Below, in pieces: positions 1-10,200 of a stretch of DNA of 64,000 bases. The stretch is from contig JAVTVX010000001.1 of NCBI GenBank assembly GCA_033439265.1, positions 19,982,608 through 20,046,607 of the forward strand, given 5' to 3'. The notes under the pieces are model-generated. The model was not told the DNA's origin and ran no database searches. It worked only from the letters and a program-made list of their open reading frames with translations. Position 1 is the first letter of the stretch. Every line of letters begins with the position of its first letter. This DNA is from Dillenia suffruticosa (lineage: Eukaryota > Streptophyta > Magnoliopsida > Dilleniales > Dilleniaceae). The position numbers and the translations under genes were made by a program.

Positions 1-960
1 TTGTAGTCATTAAAATTGTCAACCTTTCTTCTTTTGGGTGCAATGGGGTTCCTGCCTATCCTAAGATCAATTGAGAGATCGGTCTTGATCAGTTAACATA
101 AAATGATTAAATTCTTTTGGAGGTGAGTCCTTTTCAAGCTTTGTACGATCTAACATAAGGTCAAAATGAACATAGAGTTATAATTGAGCCACCTACACTA
201 ATCCATATTCGTAATTCTGCAGATGCACTGGCAGCCCTAAGGGAACCTTATTCTCTTCTCCCCTTGGTATGGTTCTCTCTGAACGCATTAAAAGTATACC
301 CTTTTGACAATCCATACATATTTCAACCTTATACAGTAAGATTTTCCAAGCTTACTGGAGTCAAATATGTTCCCTCCCATTTTGAGTGACCCATAATTGC
401 GTATGAACCCACAGGTGTTTGCTGCACTGCAACTGGTTCTTTGGAGAGCAAGGTTGGTTTTGTTGGTCCTTATCAGCGGCTATCTAATTAAGCCCCGTGA
501 TTTGCGGCCGCAATCCTTTGGCAGTATTGGAGGCAGCAACATGTGCTTTGTAGGCACATAGGAAGGTCACATCCTGTTCAATTTTCTTCCGGTAATCTGC
601 ATTCACCCAGTCTTATGAGCATCCAAAGAAGTCACTGCTACCTTTCTTTTCTAGTATAGATTTTTATGCGGACTTGACTATGAGACAATAAATTGCTTCT
701 ACCTAATATAGCAAAGACATCAATATAGGACATGAAATACGGCAAGAACATCGCATGAATACGAGATACTGAACAGAACCCGAGAACACGGACATGACAA
801 AATTATAAAATTTCCACAGAATTCTAAATTATAAGTTGTCGTGTCTCATTTTTTAAGGTATCCATGCAAAGTAGTCTCCCACTAAATTACAATCAAAGGG
901 GAATCCTCTAGTAACAAACACATCCGAACAGATCCCAACTAACATTTGTCTCTTTCCTCA
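1..960. other. Left-edge stretch without a confident gene
   Basis: No coding region can be supported with confidence. One piece, 415-561 on the + strand, follows a plausible acceptor (ACAG at 411-414). It stays open for 48 codons to a TAG and encodes a short hydrophobic segment (LVLLVLISGYLI) with a polar tail. It could be the last exon of a gene that starts left of the window, but I recognise no family and see no preceding exon. Around 740-800 lies a GA/CA-rich phrase whose reverse complement resembles the repeated CATGTCCGTGTTC phrase at 7925-8010, so part of this stretch may be a dispersed repeat. Confidence 0.3.
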
Positions 961-964
961 GACA

Positions 965-1060
965 TGCCCACGTGTATTCCCTCATTGTTGTACACTAAGT
1001 GCATGCCATATGGCACGTGACCCCACCTAGAGGGCCTGAAATTATACCTTTATAAAGCTT
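965..1060 (+). promoter_or_regulatory. Proximal promoter of the AGP gene with two G-boxes and a TATA box
   Basis: A TATA box (TTATAAAG) sits at 1050-1057, about 120 bases before the ATG at 1177. Two perfect palindromic G-boxes (CACGTG) lie at 969-974 and 1014-1019, about 45 bases apart, with a GCATGC (RY-like core) between them at 1001-1006. G-boxes are bound by bZIP and bHLH factors (ABA, light and stress responses). RY cores are read by B3 factors. The motifs are seen; regulation is inferred. Confidence 0.6.
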
Positions 1061-1176
1061 CAATAAATCATTGCTCTCCAAAAGGGCCTCTCTCTCTCTC
1101 TGCCTCTCTCTCATCCCTAGTACTCAATTGCACATTAAGTGCAGTATTCAAGAAGAGTGATATCATCATCATTGGA

Positions 1177-1599
1177 ATGGCCTCCTTTTGGTTCCTTTTA
1201 GCACTCATAATGCCATTCATGGCCTCATCTTCGGCATCTTTCTCTTCTACAATGAGCTTAAACGCCTCCACTATCTCAGCCTCACCTGCATTGTCACCAA
1301 AGTCTCCAGCCTCTGGTTTGCCAGTACCATCACCAGACATCACTCCACTTTTGCCTACTCAATCTCCAGGTTACACAATTGTGTCTTCTCCAACTGAGTC
1401 AACCATGCCCACGATTCCGTCTAGCCCAAGTCCACCAAACCCAGACGACATTGCCTCTCCTGACTCAGAATTTGCACTTCCTCCATCTGCCACTCTGCCA
1501 CTCTCCTCAGCAACACCTCTGGATTCGGTGAACCCTTCATACTTTGCTCTGTCTCTGAGTCTGGTTGCACTTTGGTCACCGCAGATTCTGGGATTCTGA
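1177..1599 (+). CDS. Classical arabinogalactan protein (AGP26-like), intronless
   Basis: This 140-residue single-exon gene encodes a classical arabinogalactan protein, a heavily glycosylated, GPI-anchored cell-surface proteoglycan backbone. Residues 1-21 form a signal peptide (MASFWFLLALIMPFMASSSA). The middle, about 35-115, is rich in Pro, Ser, Ala and Thr, with many AP, SP, TP and PSP dipeptides where hydroxyproline O-glycans are attached. The C-terminal 20 or so residues are hydrophobic (YFALSLSLVALW), as expected for GPI-anchor replacement. The start MASFW and the size match Arabidopsis AGP25/26/27, which set the choice of start. A CT-rich leader lies between the TATA box and the ATG. Open frames in antisense (1068-1343) and in another frame (1188-1397) are by-products of the biased composition. 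The family is clear; the exact paralogue is inferred. Confidence 0.88.
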   Translation: MASFWFLLALIMPFMASSSASFSSTMSLNASTISASPALSPKSPASGLPVPSPDITPLLPTQSPGYTIVSSPTESTMPTIPSSPSPPNPDDIASPDSEFALPPSATLPLSSATPLDSVNPSYFALSLSLVALWSPQILGF

Positions 1600-2487
1600 G
1601 GTTTTGAGCTTGGAAAACTCGTTATTCTTTTCTCTTCGCTTGGTGATCTTTGATATATAGTGCATATATATAATTATGTATGTATTTTTTTAGCCATTTT
1701 AGGTGATCTTCATGAGATTGTAATATATGAGAAAGAAGATTTTTACTATTGTTAGCATTCTTTTTGGTATGATTATTGATCTGCTCAACCCCATGTTTTG
1801 CTGAAGTATGAATTTTTGTGAATGTCAATGCTGCAAATTCTTGTTTTTTTTTGCCCGTGTTTTGTTGCTTTCTAGGTGATCTTTCGTGAGAAGACAGAAC
1901 TTCGTTAATTTTCAAGTTCTCTGAAATATGATAGCATTTGATCTTCTTAATTTTCTTTGTTGGGGGGGGGGGGGGGGGAGATCAGCCTGGTTGTCTTGAT
2001 TTTGCATTAGAGTCAAGTGTGTTTGTCCATTGTGCTGCTCCTGCTTACCTCCTCCCTTCCCCCCTTCCCCTCCCTCCACCATATAGCTCTTCCTCCCCTC
2101 CCATAGCATTACTCAATTGTGTTTATCTAGAATTTTGTGATTTATCTGCCAATGCTTTGTTGCTTTCAAGTGTATTAAAGGAAAAAATTGGTGTTTATGT
2201 TCACAAGAGAATGTGTTTTGATGATCCCTAGTCATTCTAAATTCAGATGGGGCACATGGATTCGTGCTGTTAAATACCTCAACCTGGGAAAAAAGAATTA
2301 CCTTTTAGTTTGTCCAAGTGCCATGTGATTCATATTAGGTGTTCGTGAATATTAGGTGTCCCCTGGTTTGAAAAAAATGAGTCACATGTTGCCTTTGTCA
2401 ACGTCATCTATTATGGAGATAAATTGTATACTTTTTCCTCCTGGCTGCTTCATATTACTCTCTCTCTCCTTGATATGTAAAGTCATA

Positions 2488-2640
2488 CTATAATTAATTT
2501 GGTTTGAATTATTATCGGGTTTTTTTTAAGGAGAATTCTTTTAACGTAATTTTTTTTATTTCTAAAATTAGAAATCAAATTTTGATTAAAAGATTTAATA
2601 TTTTTTTTTACTAAATCAATTATCTGTTGATTCTCTATTT
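2488..2640 (-). repeat. SINE family B, reverse copy, diverged
   Basis: Read on the minus strand this matches the recurring family B layout: a tRNA-like head, then TTAATCAAAA followed by a TTTTAGAAAT-type phrase, then ACGTTAAAAGAATTCTCC, then a tail ending near AATTCAAACC. The same order is seen at 12910-13091, 41212-41393 and 43840-44010. The copy is old: many substitutions, and no clear target-site duplication. Confidence 0.55.
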
Positions 2641-3470
2641 ATAGTTACAATATATCAAAATTAATGCTCATATTCTTATAAGAGGGCTATCAATAGAATC
2701 ATTATTTGATAATCTAATCTAACCAAACCATCAGGACTATTACATTTGGTATGCGGGTGCACCCAATTGCAATTCTCTAAATAAAATACGAATAATCTGC
2801 AGTTATTAATGATAATCACAAACTAAATCAAAGTTAAATTGACCGAATAATTAAGTTTGCAATCCAATGATGTTGGTCATTTCGGATGGGACCTGCAGCT
2901 CCTGCTGGGTCCGAGTTCTTGTGTTTTTATCCTATTGATCTCTTGTGGGGAGAGAATTACAGGTACATAGGCTTAATCACGGGACACACTTGATATAATA
3001 AAACCCTAAAAAATAATTTAAAACTAAATCGAATTCCCATGGTGAAATTAATAGCTTTCTCGATATTGATATTTTTATTTTTGAGATATTTCATATTTTT
3101 TAAATGGGTCTAACACGTTAAATTAATTAACATATACAAAAATTATTATATTTTTTTATATTTATTTACTTTCTCATGTTTAATAAATTATTTATTTATT
3201 GATTTATAATTTTTATTTTTAATGTTATTTATCTTATTATTACTAATTATCTATTTTATTATTTTTATAAAATAATTAATATTTATAACAAAATTTATAT
3301 TTTTTATATTTACGTGATTCTTCCTACTTTCGTTTTACATATTTTTATAAAATATTATTTTTTTTATATCATTTTGTATTTATTTTCGTTTCTGATATCA
3401 ATAGCTAACTTTAAGTTGTTACCAAGAGAATAGATTTGTGGTCATAATCTTTCTCTTTCAATTCTTTCTT

Positions 3471-3552
3471 TAAGGGAACAGTTTAATAGTATAAATTTTT
3501 CTCCCTCAACCTGATAATTATATGTTCAAATTCTTATATAACAAAAAAAAAA
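3471..3552 (+). repeat. SINE family C, short tRNA-derived copy 1
   Basis: The phrase GGGAACAGTTTAATAGTATA looks like the A-box arm of a tRNA. It is followed about 45 bases later by a B-box-like TATGTTCAAATTCTTATAT and a poly(A) run. A sister copy with the same layout lies at 3762-3845, and a truncated third (TTTAAGTTTGAATATACGT then poly(A)) at 3575-3612. Unit length is about 80 bases, short even for plant SINEs. The boundaries are approximate. Confidence 0.5.
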
Positions 3553-3761
3553 TTCTCTCCAACCCTTTCAATTCTTTGATTTAAGTTTGAATATACGTAT
3601 AACAAAAAAAAGTAACTAATTGGCCCATTTACACAAAAACGGACCTCAAGGGTCCAGCCGGATCCTATTACATCCTCAGGCCTTGCAACGACCAACGGAA
3701 AGCGGGCCATGATGATCTGATTGGGCCATGGCATGCACACGGAGATCTGGTAGATAGTCTC

Positions 3762-3845
3762 CAAGGGAATAGTTTAATGATATAAGACTTTCTCCCTAAT
3801 ATGATAATTTCAATTTTAAATTCTTGTATAACTAAAAAAAAAAAT
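3762..3845 (+). repeat. SINE family C, short tRNA-derived copy 2
   Basis: This repeats the 3471-3552 element almost base for base: GGGAATAGTTTAATGATATA head, TTTCTCCCTAATATGATAAT middle, then AAATTCTTGTATAACT and poly(A). The head fits a tRNA A box (TAGTTTAATGGTA type). Confidence 0.5.
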
Positions 3846-4151
3846 CCGATGGGCAGCGTCTTCTTGAGGGGCCGAGTTGGATCGGAAAGGTTGCATCATG
3901 ATAGGTGGGCTCAGCGAAGACGATGCGTCGCATACACAGAGGTACCCTGAAACGTAGTTTGGCTTGTTCTCAAGTGAAAATAGCACCCAATGCTTCATCT
4001 TTGTGAAGTTTTACGAGTGAAAGCGATGGATGTGGAAATTCAGCTTCAGAAACCAGAGATGAAACTGAAATCTACAAAAAAAAAAAAAATCTATCACATT
4101 TTTGTATTTGATAGAAAAGCTCCATGGGTCACTGGATTTGTTGTTTCATTC

Positions 4152-4349
4152 TTTTTTTTTTTTTTTTTTGTATTATACTCACTGATATCAGGAATCATGT
4201 TTCGACTAATCCGGTTTGGAACTTACAGTGACCCATTTAAGGGGGTTACCCTCCCAATATAGTTTTTTTTATACCCAAACCCTGAGTTGAATTTGAGAAC
4301 TTGATTAAGAGATTTAATATCGCATCACATTAGTCCAACTATCCGTTGG
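4152..4349 (-). repeat. SINE family B, full-length reverse copy with perfect target-site duplication
   Basis: The insert is flanked by direct repeats TGTTGTTTCATTCT at 4139-4152 and 4350-4363, a target-site duplication without mismatches. On the minus strand it begins with a tRNA-like head next to 4349. It runs through the shared family B body (GGGTCACTG... then AACCGGATTAGTCG) and ends in a poly(A) tail, seen as poly(T) at 4152-4169. The perfect duplication and long tail point to a fairly recent insertion. The open frame 3990-4262 runs through it by chance. Confidence 0.8.
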
Positions 4350-4979
4350 TGTTGTTTCATTCTATTAGTGTTAATATTGGTTAGAATTTAGTGGCATAAT
4401 ATCAAATTCTCTTTTTAAGTATAAAAAAATAAACGTTGTGAGAGACGATCTCTAAATTAGACATCATAGAAGCGCGAACGGTATTAGTTGATTTTTTGGA
4501 TATCGGTAACCAAATAAAAAAAAAAAAGTTAAGCATGTATAATAGTTTACAAATTAGGCACATCAAAGAAATATATCAAATAAATCTCATTTATATATTT
4601 TTAATATTTCTTAAATTTTAAAAAATTTTAAAAGAGAACTGCATTTTTTCATCATCTGAATGCATAATTATTGATCACATAGAATTTTGATATCAAAGAA
4701 TAATTACTTAGTTTCATAACTAATCAACCAAGAAATGGTTCATACCTAATCAACTAATTTTACTTTCAGGTGAACTTTGGGCAAAGAGGTTTAAGAACCT
4801 GTAGGTTAGGTTACCCATTGTGTTGTTGGTTGGGCAGGTTAAAGGCCCCCACCCTACCAATTCTCTTTCCAAAAGAGTGTCTCCTTAATTTCTTGACTAC
4901 CTTTATTTCACCATTGCTGCCCTTCATTTCACCATTACTCTCTTCATTTCACTCTTTGCATGATCTTAGGTTCGGGTCA

Positions 4980-5092
4980 TAAAAAATAAAAATAAAATTT
5001 GAAAAAAATCAATTTTTTAATAAATTTTATAGTATTTGAATAGAATTAATTCGATAAACTTGAATACTGATCGATAAAAAAAAAAAAAAAAA
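4980..5092 (+). repeat. SINE family B, 3' part only
   Basis: The end of this piece, GAATTAATTCGATAAACTTGAATACTGATCGATAAAA with a long poly(A) at 5077-5094, matches the 3' end of other family B copies (ATTAATCGAAATATAGTTT, then GAATACCGATCGATA, then poly(A)). The tRNA-like head is missing or unrecognisable. Confidence 0.45.
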
Positions 5093-5884
5093 AACTTAGA
5101 TGGATGTCTCAAAGCAAAAGAAAAGGCCTTTTACATTGCTCTACCTTTATTCAAAAAAAGCCAGGACCAAAGCAGGTCCCCCCTTTATATTCTAAAAAGT
5201 AACAAAAAGAACGTTTACTATGTGTCTATGGATCCCCAACTGCAAAAAAGACTTTTCTTTTATCCTTTTTCTACTACATGACAATCATCATTTATCACCG
5301 CAAGAAAGAAGAGAAAAAGTATAATTTGTGTATGGACAAACCCACAGTCCTCCCTCTTATGGGTCAATGATAACTATGGAATAACCTTCCTTGCATTTGA
5401 AAAATTGCCCTACATACCCATTTTGGAACAAGATGACACGTAAAAAGGAATTTTCTTTTCTCAGAAGCAGTAGGCCATCGACCCTCGACCATTCATAAGA
5501 GTTTTTTTTTTTTTTTTCTTTCTTTCTTTTTTATATTACATAAAACTTTAAAAATTATAAAAATACATATATTTATAAAAGTTTAAATATTAAATCTAAA
5601 AAAAAAAACTTGAACAGAAACTCTTTACTATTCAAATATCCCTACAGTAACCATAAGAGTCTTTAGTGATTATGGATTATGTATATTGCTATGAATACCA
5701 AAATACTTTTATTTCTTGTCGAACGTTTTAATGATATTTTTGTTTGTAAATAATCTTTGTTGATTAGATTCAGAATCCAACATTTAACTCTATTATGATC
5801 GGTTCCAAACCCTGGTAGAGAAGGAACGGTCGATAAAAATTTATGTTTAAATTTTTTATAATATTGTATTAATACTAAATTATG

Positions 5885-6013
5885 TCGTATAAAGAAAATA
5901 ATTATATATGTGAGTATACGATATGAAATAGAATATAACGATATATAATGATCTATATATCTGATCTTACTTAGTGGGATAAAAATTTTTATCATTATTA
6001 TTATTATTTTGAA
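5885..6013 (+). repeat. 3' tail of an RTE-like LINE, fragment
   Basis: This piece repeats the tail seen at 24470-24600: GTCGTATAAAGAAAATAATT, then ATACGATATGAAATAGAATA, then ATCTATATATCTGATCTTAC, TTAGTGGGATAAAA and a short (ATT)n run at 5994-6010. The phrase around TTAGTGGGATAA is the usual 3' signature of this plant LINE group, where the last codons and terminal microsatellite lie. No reverse-transcriptase sequence is left upstream. Confidence 0.55.
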
Positions 6014-6499
6014 TCCAATATTTCGTGATTATGAAATATTGAGGTAACTATCTTTTTGGAAATTAGGTTGAAAAAAAATATGAATGTCAAAAATAAGAAA
6101 AAACAACATGTGCACATGAAAAACAAAAGGCATTTGAGTTTAGGCTACTTATTTTGGGTAACATATTTCAAATTTCCTCTTATTTTCCTTATTTTTGTAT
6201 AAAAATACACTTTGAAAAGCAATTTTTAATTCCCTCCATATGTATGTAAAAATATATTTTAACTATTTAAGATCATTCAGAATTAAATTAAATTCAAAAA
6301 TGTTAATTAGTATTTTATTTTATATTATGTCATATTAGATATAAATATTTATAATTTATAAGTGATTATATGTATATAATTAGTTTTTTGGCATATAAGA
6401 AAGGTTGGAATTCAAAATTAAAAAAAAATGAAATGATTTTAATTAAATTATAATTCATTCTCTATATTTAATTATTTTATGAATAGTTAATTGAATAAA

Positions 6500-6670
6500 C
6501 GGATAGTTGATCTAATGGATAAGGATATTAGATCCGTTGAATGAGTTTAGGTTTTAAAATTTGGAAATGAAGAAAATTACGTTACGAGAGCTGTTTTTTT
6601 AAAATGGGTCTGATAAGTGTTCGATTTAGATTAATTAAAATTGATTTTGAATATTAATCAATAAAAAATA
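6500..6670 (+). repeat. SINE family B, forward copy
   Basis: This is one of the most complete heads of the family: GGATAGTTGATCTAATGGAT (A-box region), then AAGGATATTAGATCC, a degenerate B box near TGAGTTTAGGTTTTAAAA, then TTACGTTACGAGAGCTG and GGGTCTGATAAGTGTTCG. The end is ATTGATTTTGAATATTAATC with an A-rich tail. Confidence 0.6.
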
Positions 6671-6845
6671 ATAGCAAATTGAGTTTTTACTTAATAAAAA
6701 ATAAAATCAGAGTTAGTGAGGCGAAGAAAACTTCAAAGCCGAGCCAAAGCCGTTTGAACGCAACCAAATGGTGGGACTGACTCGCTAGTCACTGGCTGTC
6801 CCAAAAATGTATGTGCATAACCAACCAAATACGTCACAATTCACA

Positions 6846-6874
6846 TCTCTCTCTCTCTCTCTTCCGTGTCTCCG

Positions 6875-6914
<40 letters not shown>
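6846..6914 (+). repeat. (CT)n tract in the 5' leader of the VAP gene
   Basis: Two CT stretches (6846-6862 and 6881-6914) separated by CTTCCGTGTCTCCGTCTCTC lie 380-450 bases before the VAP start codon, probably in its 5' untranslated region or core promoter. Plant leaders often carry such pyrimidine tracts. Mirrored GA-rich or CT-rich open frames here are artefacts. Confidence 0.7.
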
Positions 6915-6917
<3 letters not shown>

Positions 6918-7291
6918 CGCCCCCCAGAACTCTTCACCACTCCATTAAAGGAGCCCAAAGCACGCCAGAGCAACTCTCCATTGTACGGCATCTCTCTCTC
7001 TGCCAACACTGTTTGAATCAAACTACATTAGTCAAGTACATAATTTGAATTGCGGATCAATGTCCGCGTGTTTCATGTGATTTTTATCTTTCAACGAACT
7101 CCCAAATTAGGGTTCATCTCTACCAAGTAAAGCCTTGTCTTTCTTTTGCTTTGGAAAATACGGATTAGAATTTAGGATATTAGTGAATGATTTCAGAATT
7201 TTGATTTCCAGTTTTGACTGGTTGGATCATTCATAGCGTGTGCTTTAATTCTTTTTTTTTTTTCCGTGGATTATTGTTGTGTAGAAGAATT

Positions 7292-10200
7292 ATGGCTTCG
7301 GAATTGTTGCAAATTCATCCAGGAGACCTCAAGTTTGTATGTAAGTGCATACAGTAATTCCATAATCTGCAGTTCCTTTTCCTAGATATTGTAATTCTTA
7401 AGACTAGAGAGAGAGTGAGAGAGAGAGAGAGAATTCAGAAAATAAAATGTTGCAAATAAGTGGAAATGTTAATGTTGCAATCTTATTACCTTGTAGATCT
7501 TTTAGTTGTATAATTTCTGTTAGTGAAAGCCTAGGGTGACAATTTCCATTATGATATATGCTGTATTTAGGGGCCAAAGTGGGTCTAAATTCATCAAGGG
7601 TGTATGTACTATAACTTTGTTGTTTGTCTCCCACATAGAAATGCCTAATGAAATCAGTGTTCCAGTGTTGTCTACTGGGTACACTACAAAGTCTAGGTTT
7701 CGAGTTCCAATGTTCCAGTGTTCCAGTTTGTCTACTAAATTCATCCCCATGCTCAAAGCTCGTTAATTTGATTGTTTCTTGCATGGGGATCAGTGTTCCA
7801 GTGTTGTATACATTTAAGGAAAATCCTATATTGCACTAGCACTTCTGGAAACGCCCAGTAGACAACACAATTAAACCTTTTGTCACATTTAAATTGTAAT
7901 AGTGTTAAATTTTATAATTTTGCTATGTCATAGTGTCCATGTCATGACATGTCATGTCCCATGTGCCTGCATGTCCGTGTTCGTGTTCATGTTCGTGTTC
8001 ATGTTCATATGAAGTTGAATGATCTTTATTCATCATTATGGCTTCTGTTCTTTTTCTTTCCCTGTTTTGTCTGCTGGCCTATGCATATGCCACAGACTTT
8101 GAATGCTTACGTTCCTTCATTATTGTAGTATGTCCTTCATCTTCACAGGCTACATCCTTGATGTATCTTTATTGGTCTTGTCATCTTCTTGCTAGTTGAG
8201 TTGAAGAAACAAAGTTCCTGTTCAGTCCAACTTGTAAACAACTCTGATCACTATGTTGCTTTCAAGGTGCAGGCATCTCCCTGTCTTCAAGTTCTTTCAG
8301 AATATTTATTCCATATAATATATATATGTTAGATTTCTGTCTTTTCCTTGTCTGATCTTTGTGAGATTCCTGGTAAGTGTCGTTTCATGGCTTCATATTA
8401 CACATATCTGAACAAATTTGACAATCACACATGATCAATATGTTCAGAGTAGAGAAGCTTCTAATGTTGTATTTTAACTAAATAAGCAGGTCAAGACTAC
8501 ATCTCCAAAGAAATACTGTGTGCGACCCAACATTGGCATTGTTAAGCCAAAGGCAACGTATGATTTTACAGGTTCATGCCTCCTTTCTTTCAACTTAGGA
8601 AAATAACTTCTGTTTGTGTTATGTTGCAAATATTTCAACACTTGCAAATCTGTGCCGCTCCAGCTAGAAGGATTGTTTCATTCAGCAGAATGGATGCCTG
8701 TTATGCCTAAAACACATTCGTTCAACACACTGACATAAAATTATGTAAGGACTGAAATGAATCTATTCAAAGGGATACAGAGGTTTGAAGTCCATAATTG
8801 TGGGTCTGATGGGCAGTTTGAAGGCTTTAGACAGTTGTGTTAAAGATAAACTAATGTAAGAGTTAAGATGTAGAACTATGGCCGAAGACAGTAACTTCTG
8901 ACAGTGATAGGCTGCCCAATAGTGGTGGCCAAATTAATTTGCACTCTATAAAGAGAAATCAAATTATGCCTACCTTAACAAATTTATTTACGCAATACCC
9001 CTGCCTGAAGTGATTGATGTCTTGACAACATGCTGCCAATCCTATTTATGGCATTGTTCCTTTTCCTCGGCTTTCTGTGTTATTGTCTCTCGAGTGTCCT
9101 ACTGATTTTTAGCATTCTATGTATGACATTTATGTTCCATTCTTGACCTTTTCTTTTCCCGCCTACGCTATTCACTAATGCAGTCACCATGCAAGCTCAA
9201 CGCTCACCTCCCCTTAATATGCAATGCAAAGATAAGTTCCTTATTCAGAGCACAACTGTTCCCTTTGGAACCACTGAGGAAGATGTTACATCTGACATGG
9301 TAATAGCTTGTAATTTGAGCATTTCAGGTTAGATTTTTTCTATTCCTTGAAGTTAACCATTAAGTTTGTCAGTTTACAAAAGACTCTGGGAAGTACGTTG
9401 AAGAAAAGAAGATAAGAGTTATTCTCGTTAGCCCACCCCCATCACCTGTGTTAATACCATTTAATGGAGAAATGGAGCAAGACTCCCATCAGGACACTAC
9501 ACTAGAGAAAGATAAAGTGCTCAGCGGAGCTGAAGACCGCCCACCATCCCCTATGGTAAGAGCAGTTAAGCAAAAAGAAAATTTGCATTTTCTCTTCTCT
9601 CTCTCTCTCTCTCTCTCTGTATATATATATATGTTCCTACTTTCTTGTTATTTATGGGGATCTTCACTCTTTGAAGGTGAAGCTTTTTTTTTCCCTTGTC
9701 AAGCTACTGGATGCTATTTGCCATTGAAGCTGTTGACCTTTTGAATTTGTATTTGAAGTATAAAATCCAAGGCCTCATCTTTTGCCTTTCCAGTCATCCT
9801 GGAACAGCAGAAGTATAGAATTCTTACATTGATGATTGTACCAATGTTCAGGGAGCTGATAATGAGGACAAGGTGCAATCAGTTGAGGACTTGGATGGTT
9901 TGAAGCAAGCAAAGGTGCAATCAGATTACATAATCTTCTGTGTTCAGAGATGAAGGCCTTTATTTTCCTTGTCAAACTAGTAGATACCAAATGACATAAA
10001 TTTTACCCCTGTGAATAGAGCTAATACTTTTTGAATCTATTTTTTGAAGTTTAATATCAAAGATTTCATTTATTTTTGAACAATGATTTCTACATACCAG
10101 GTAGCCAGGGATGTGGGGGAGCTGGCATCAATTGAGGAGTTGAAGCCAGCAAAGGTGTGATTGTCTCTTTTTGTTTAGGGGCAAAGACTTATCATTTTAC

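Larger units (their letters stand above)
1600..6790. other. Intergenic, AT-rich, repeat-bearing
   Basis: No gene can be supported between the AGP gene and the VAP gene. The stretch holds tRNA-derived SINE copies (listed separately), a 3' LINE tail at 5885-6013, a 17-base G tract at 1962-1978 and several poly(A) or poly(T) runs. The short open frames here, for example 3534-3764 and 3816-3998, overlap SINE sequence and show no family resemblance. Confidence 0.6.

Noticed and set aside
1068-1343. 91-codon antisense frame under the AGP gene
   Set aside because: A by-product of the Ser/Pro-rich coding strand; the sense strand has signal peptide and GPI signal.
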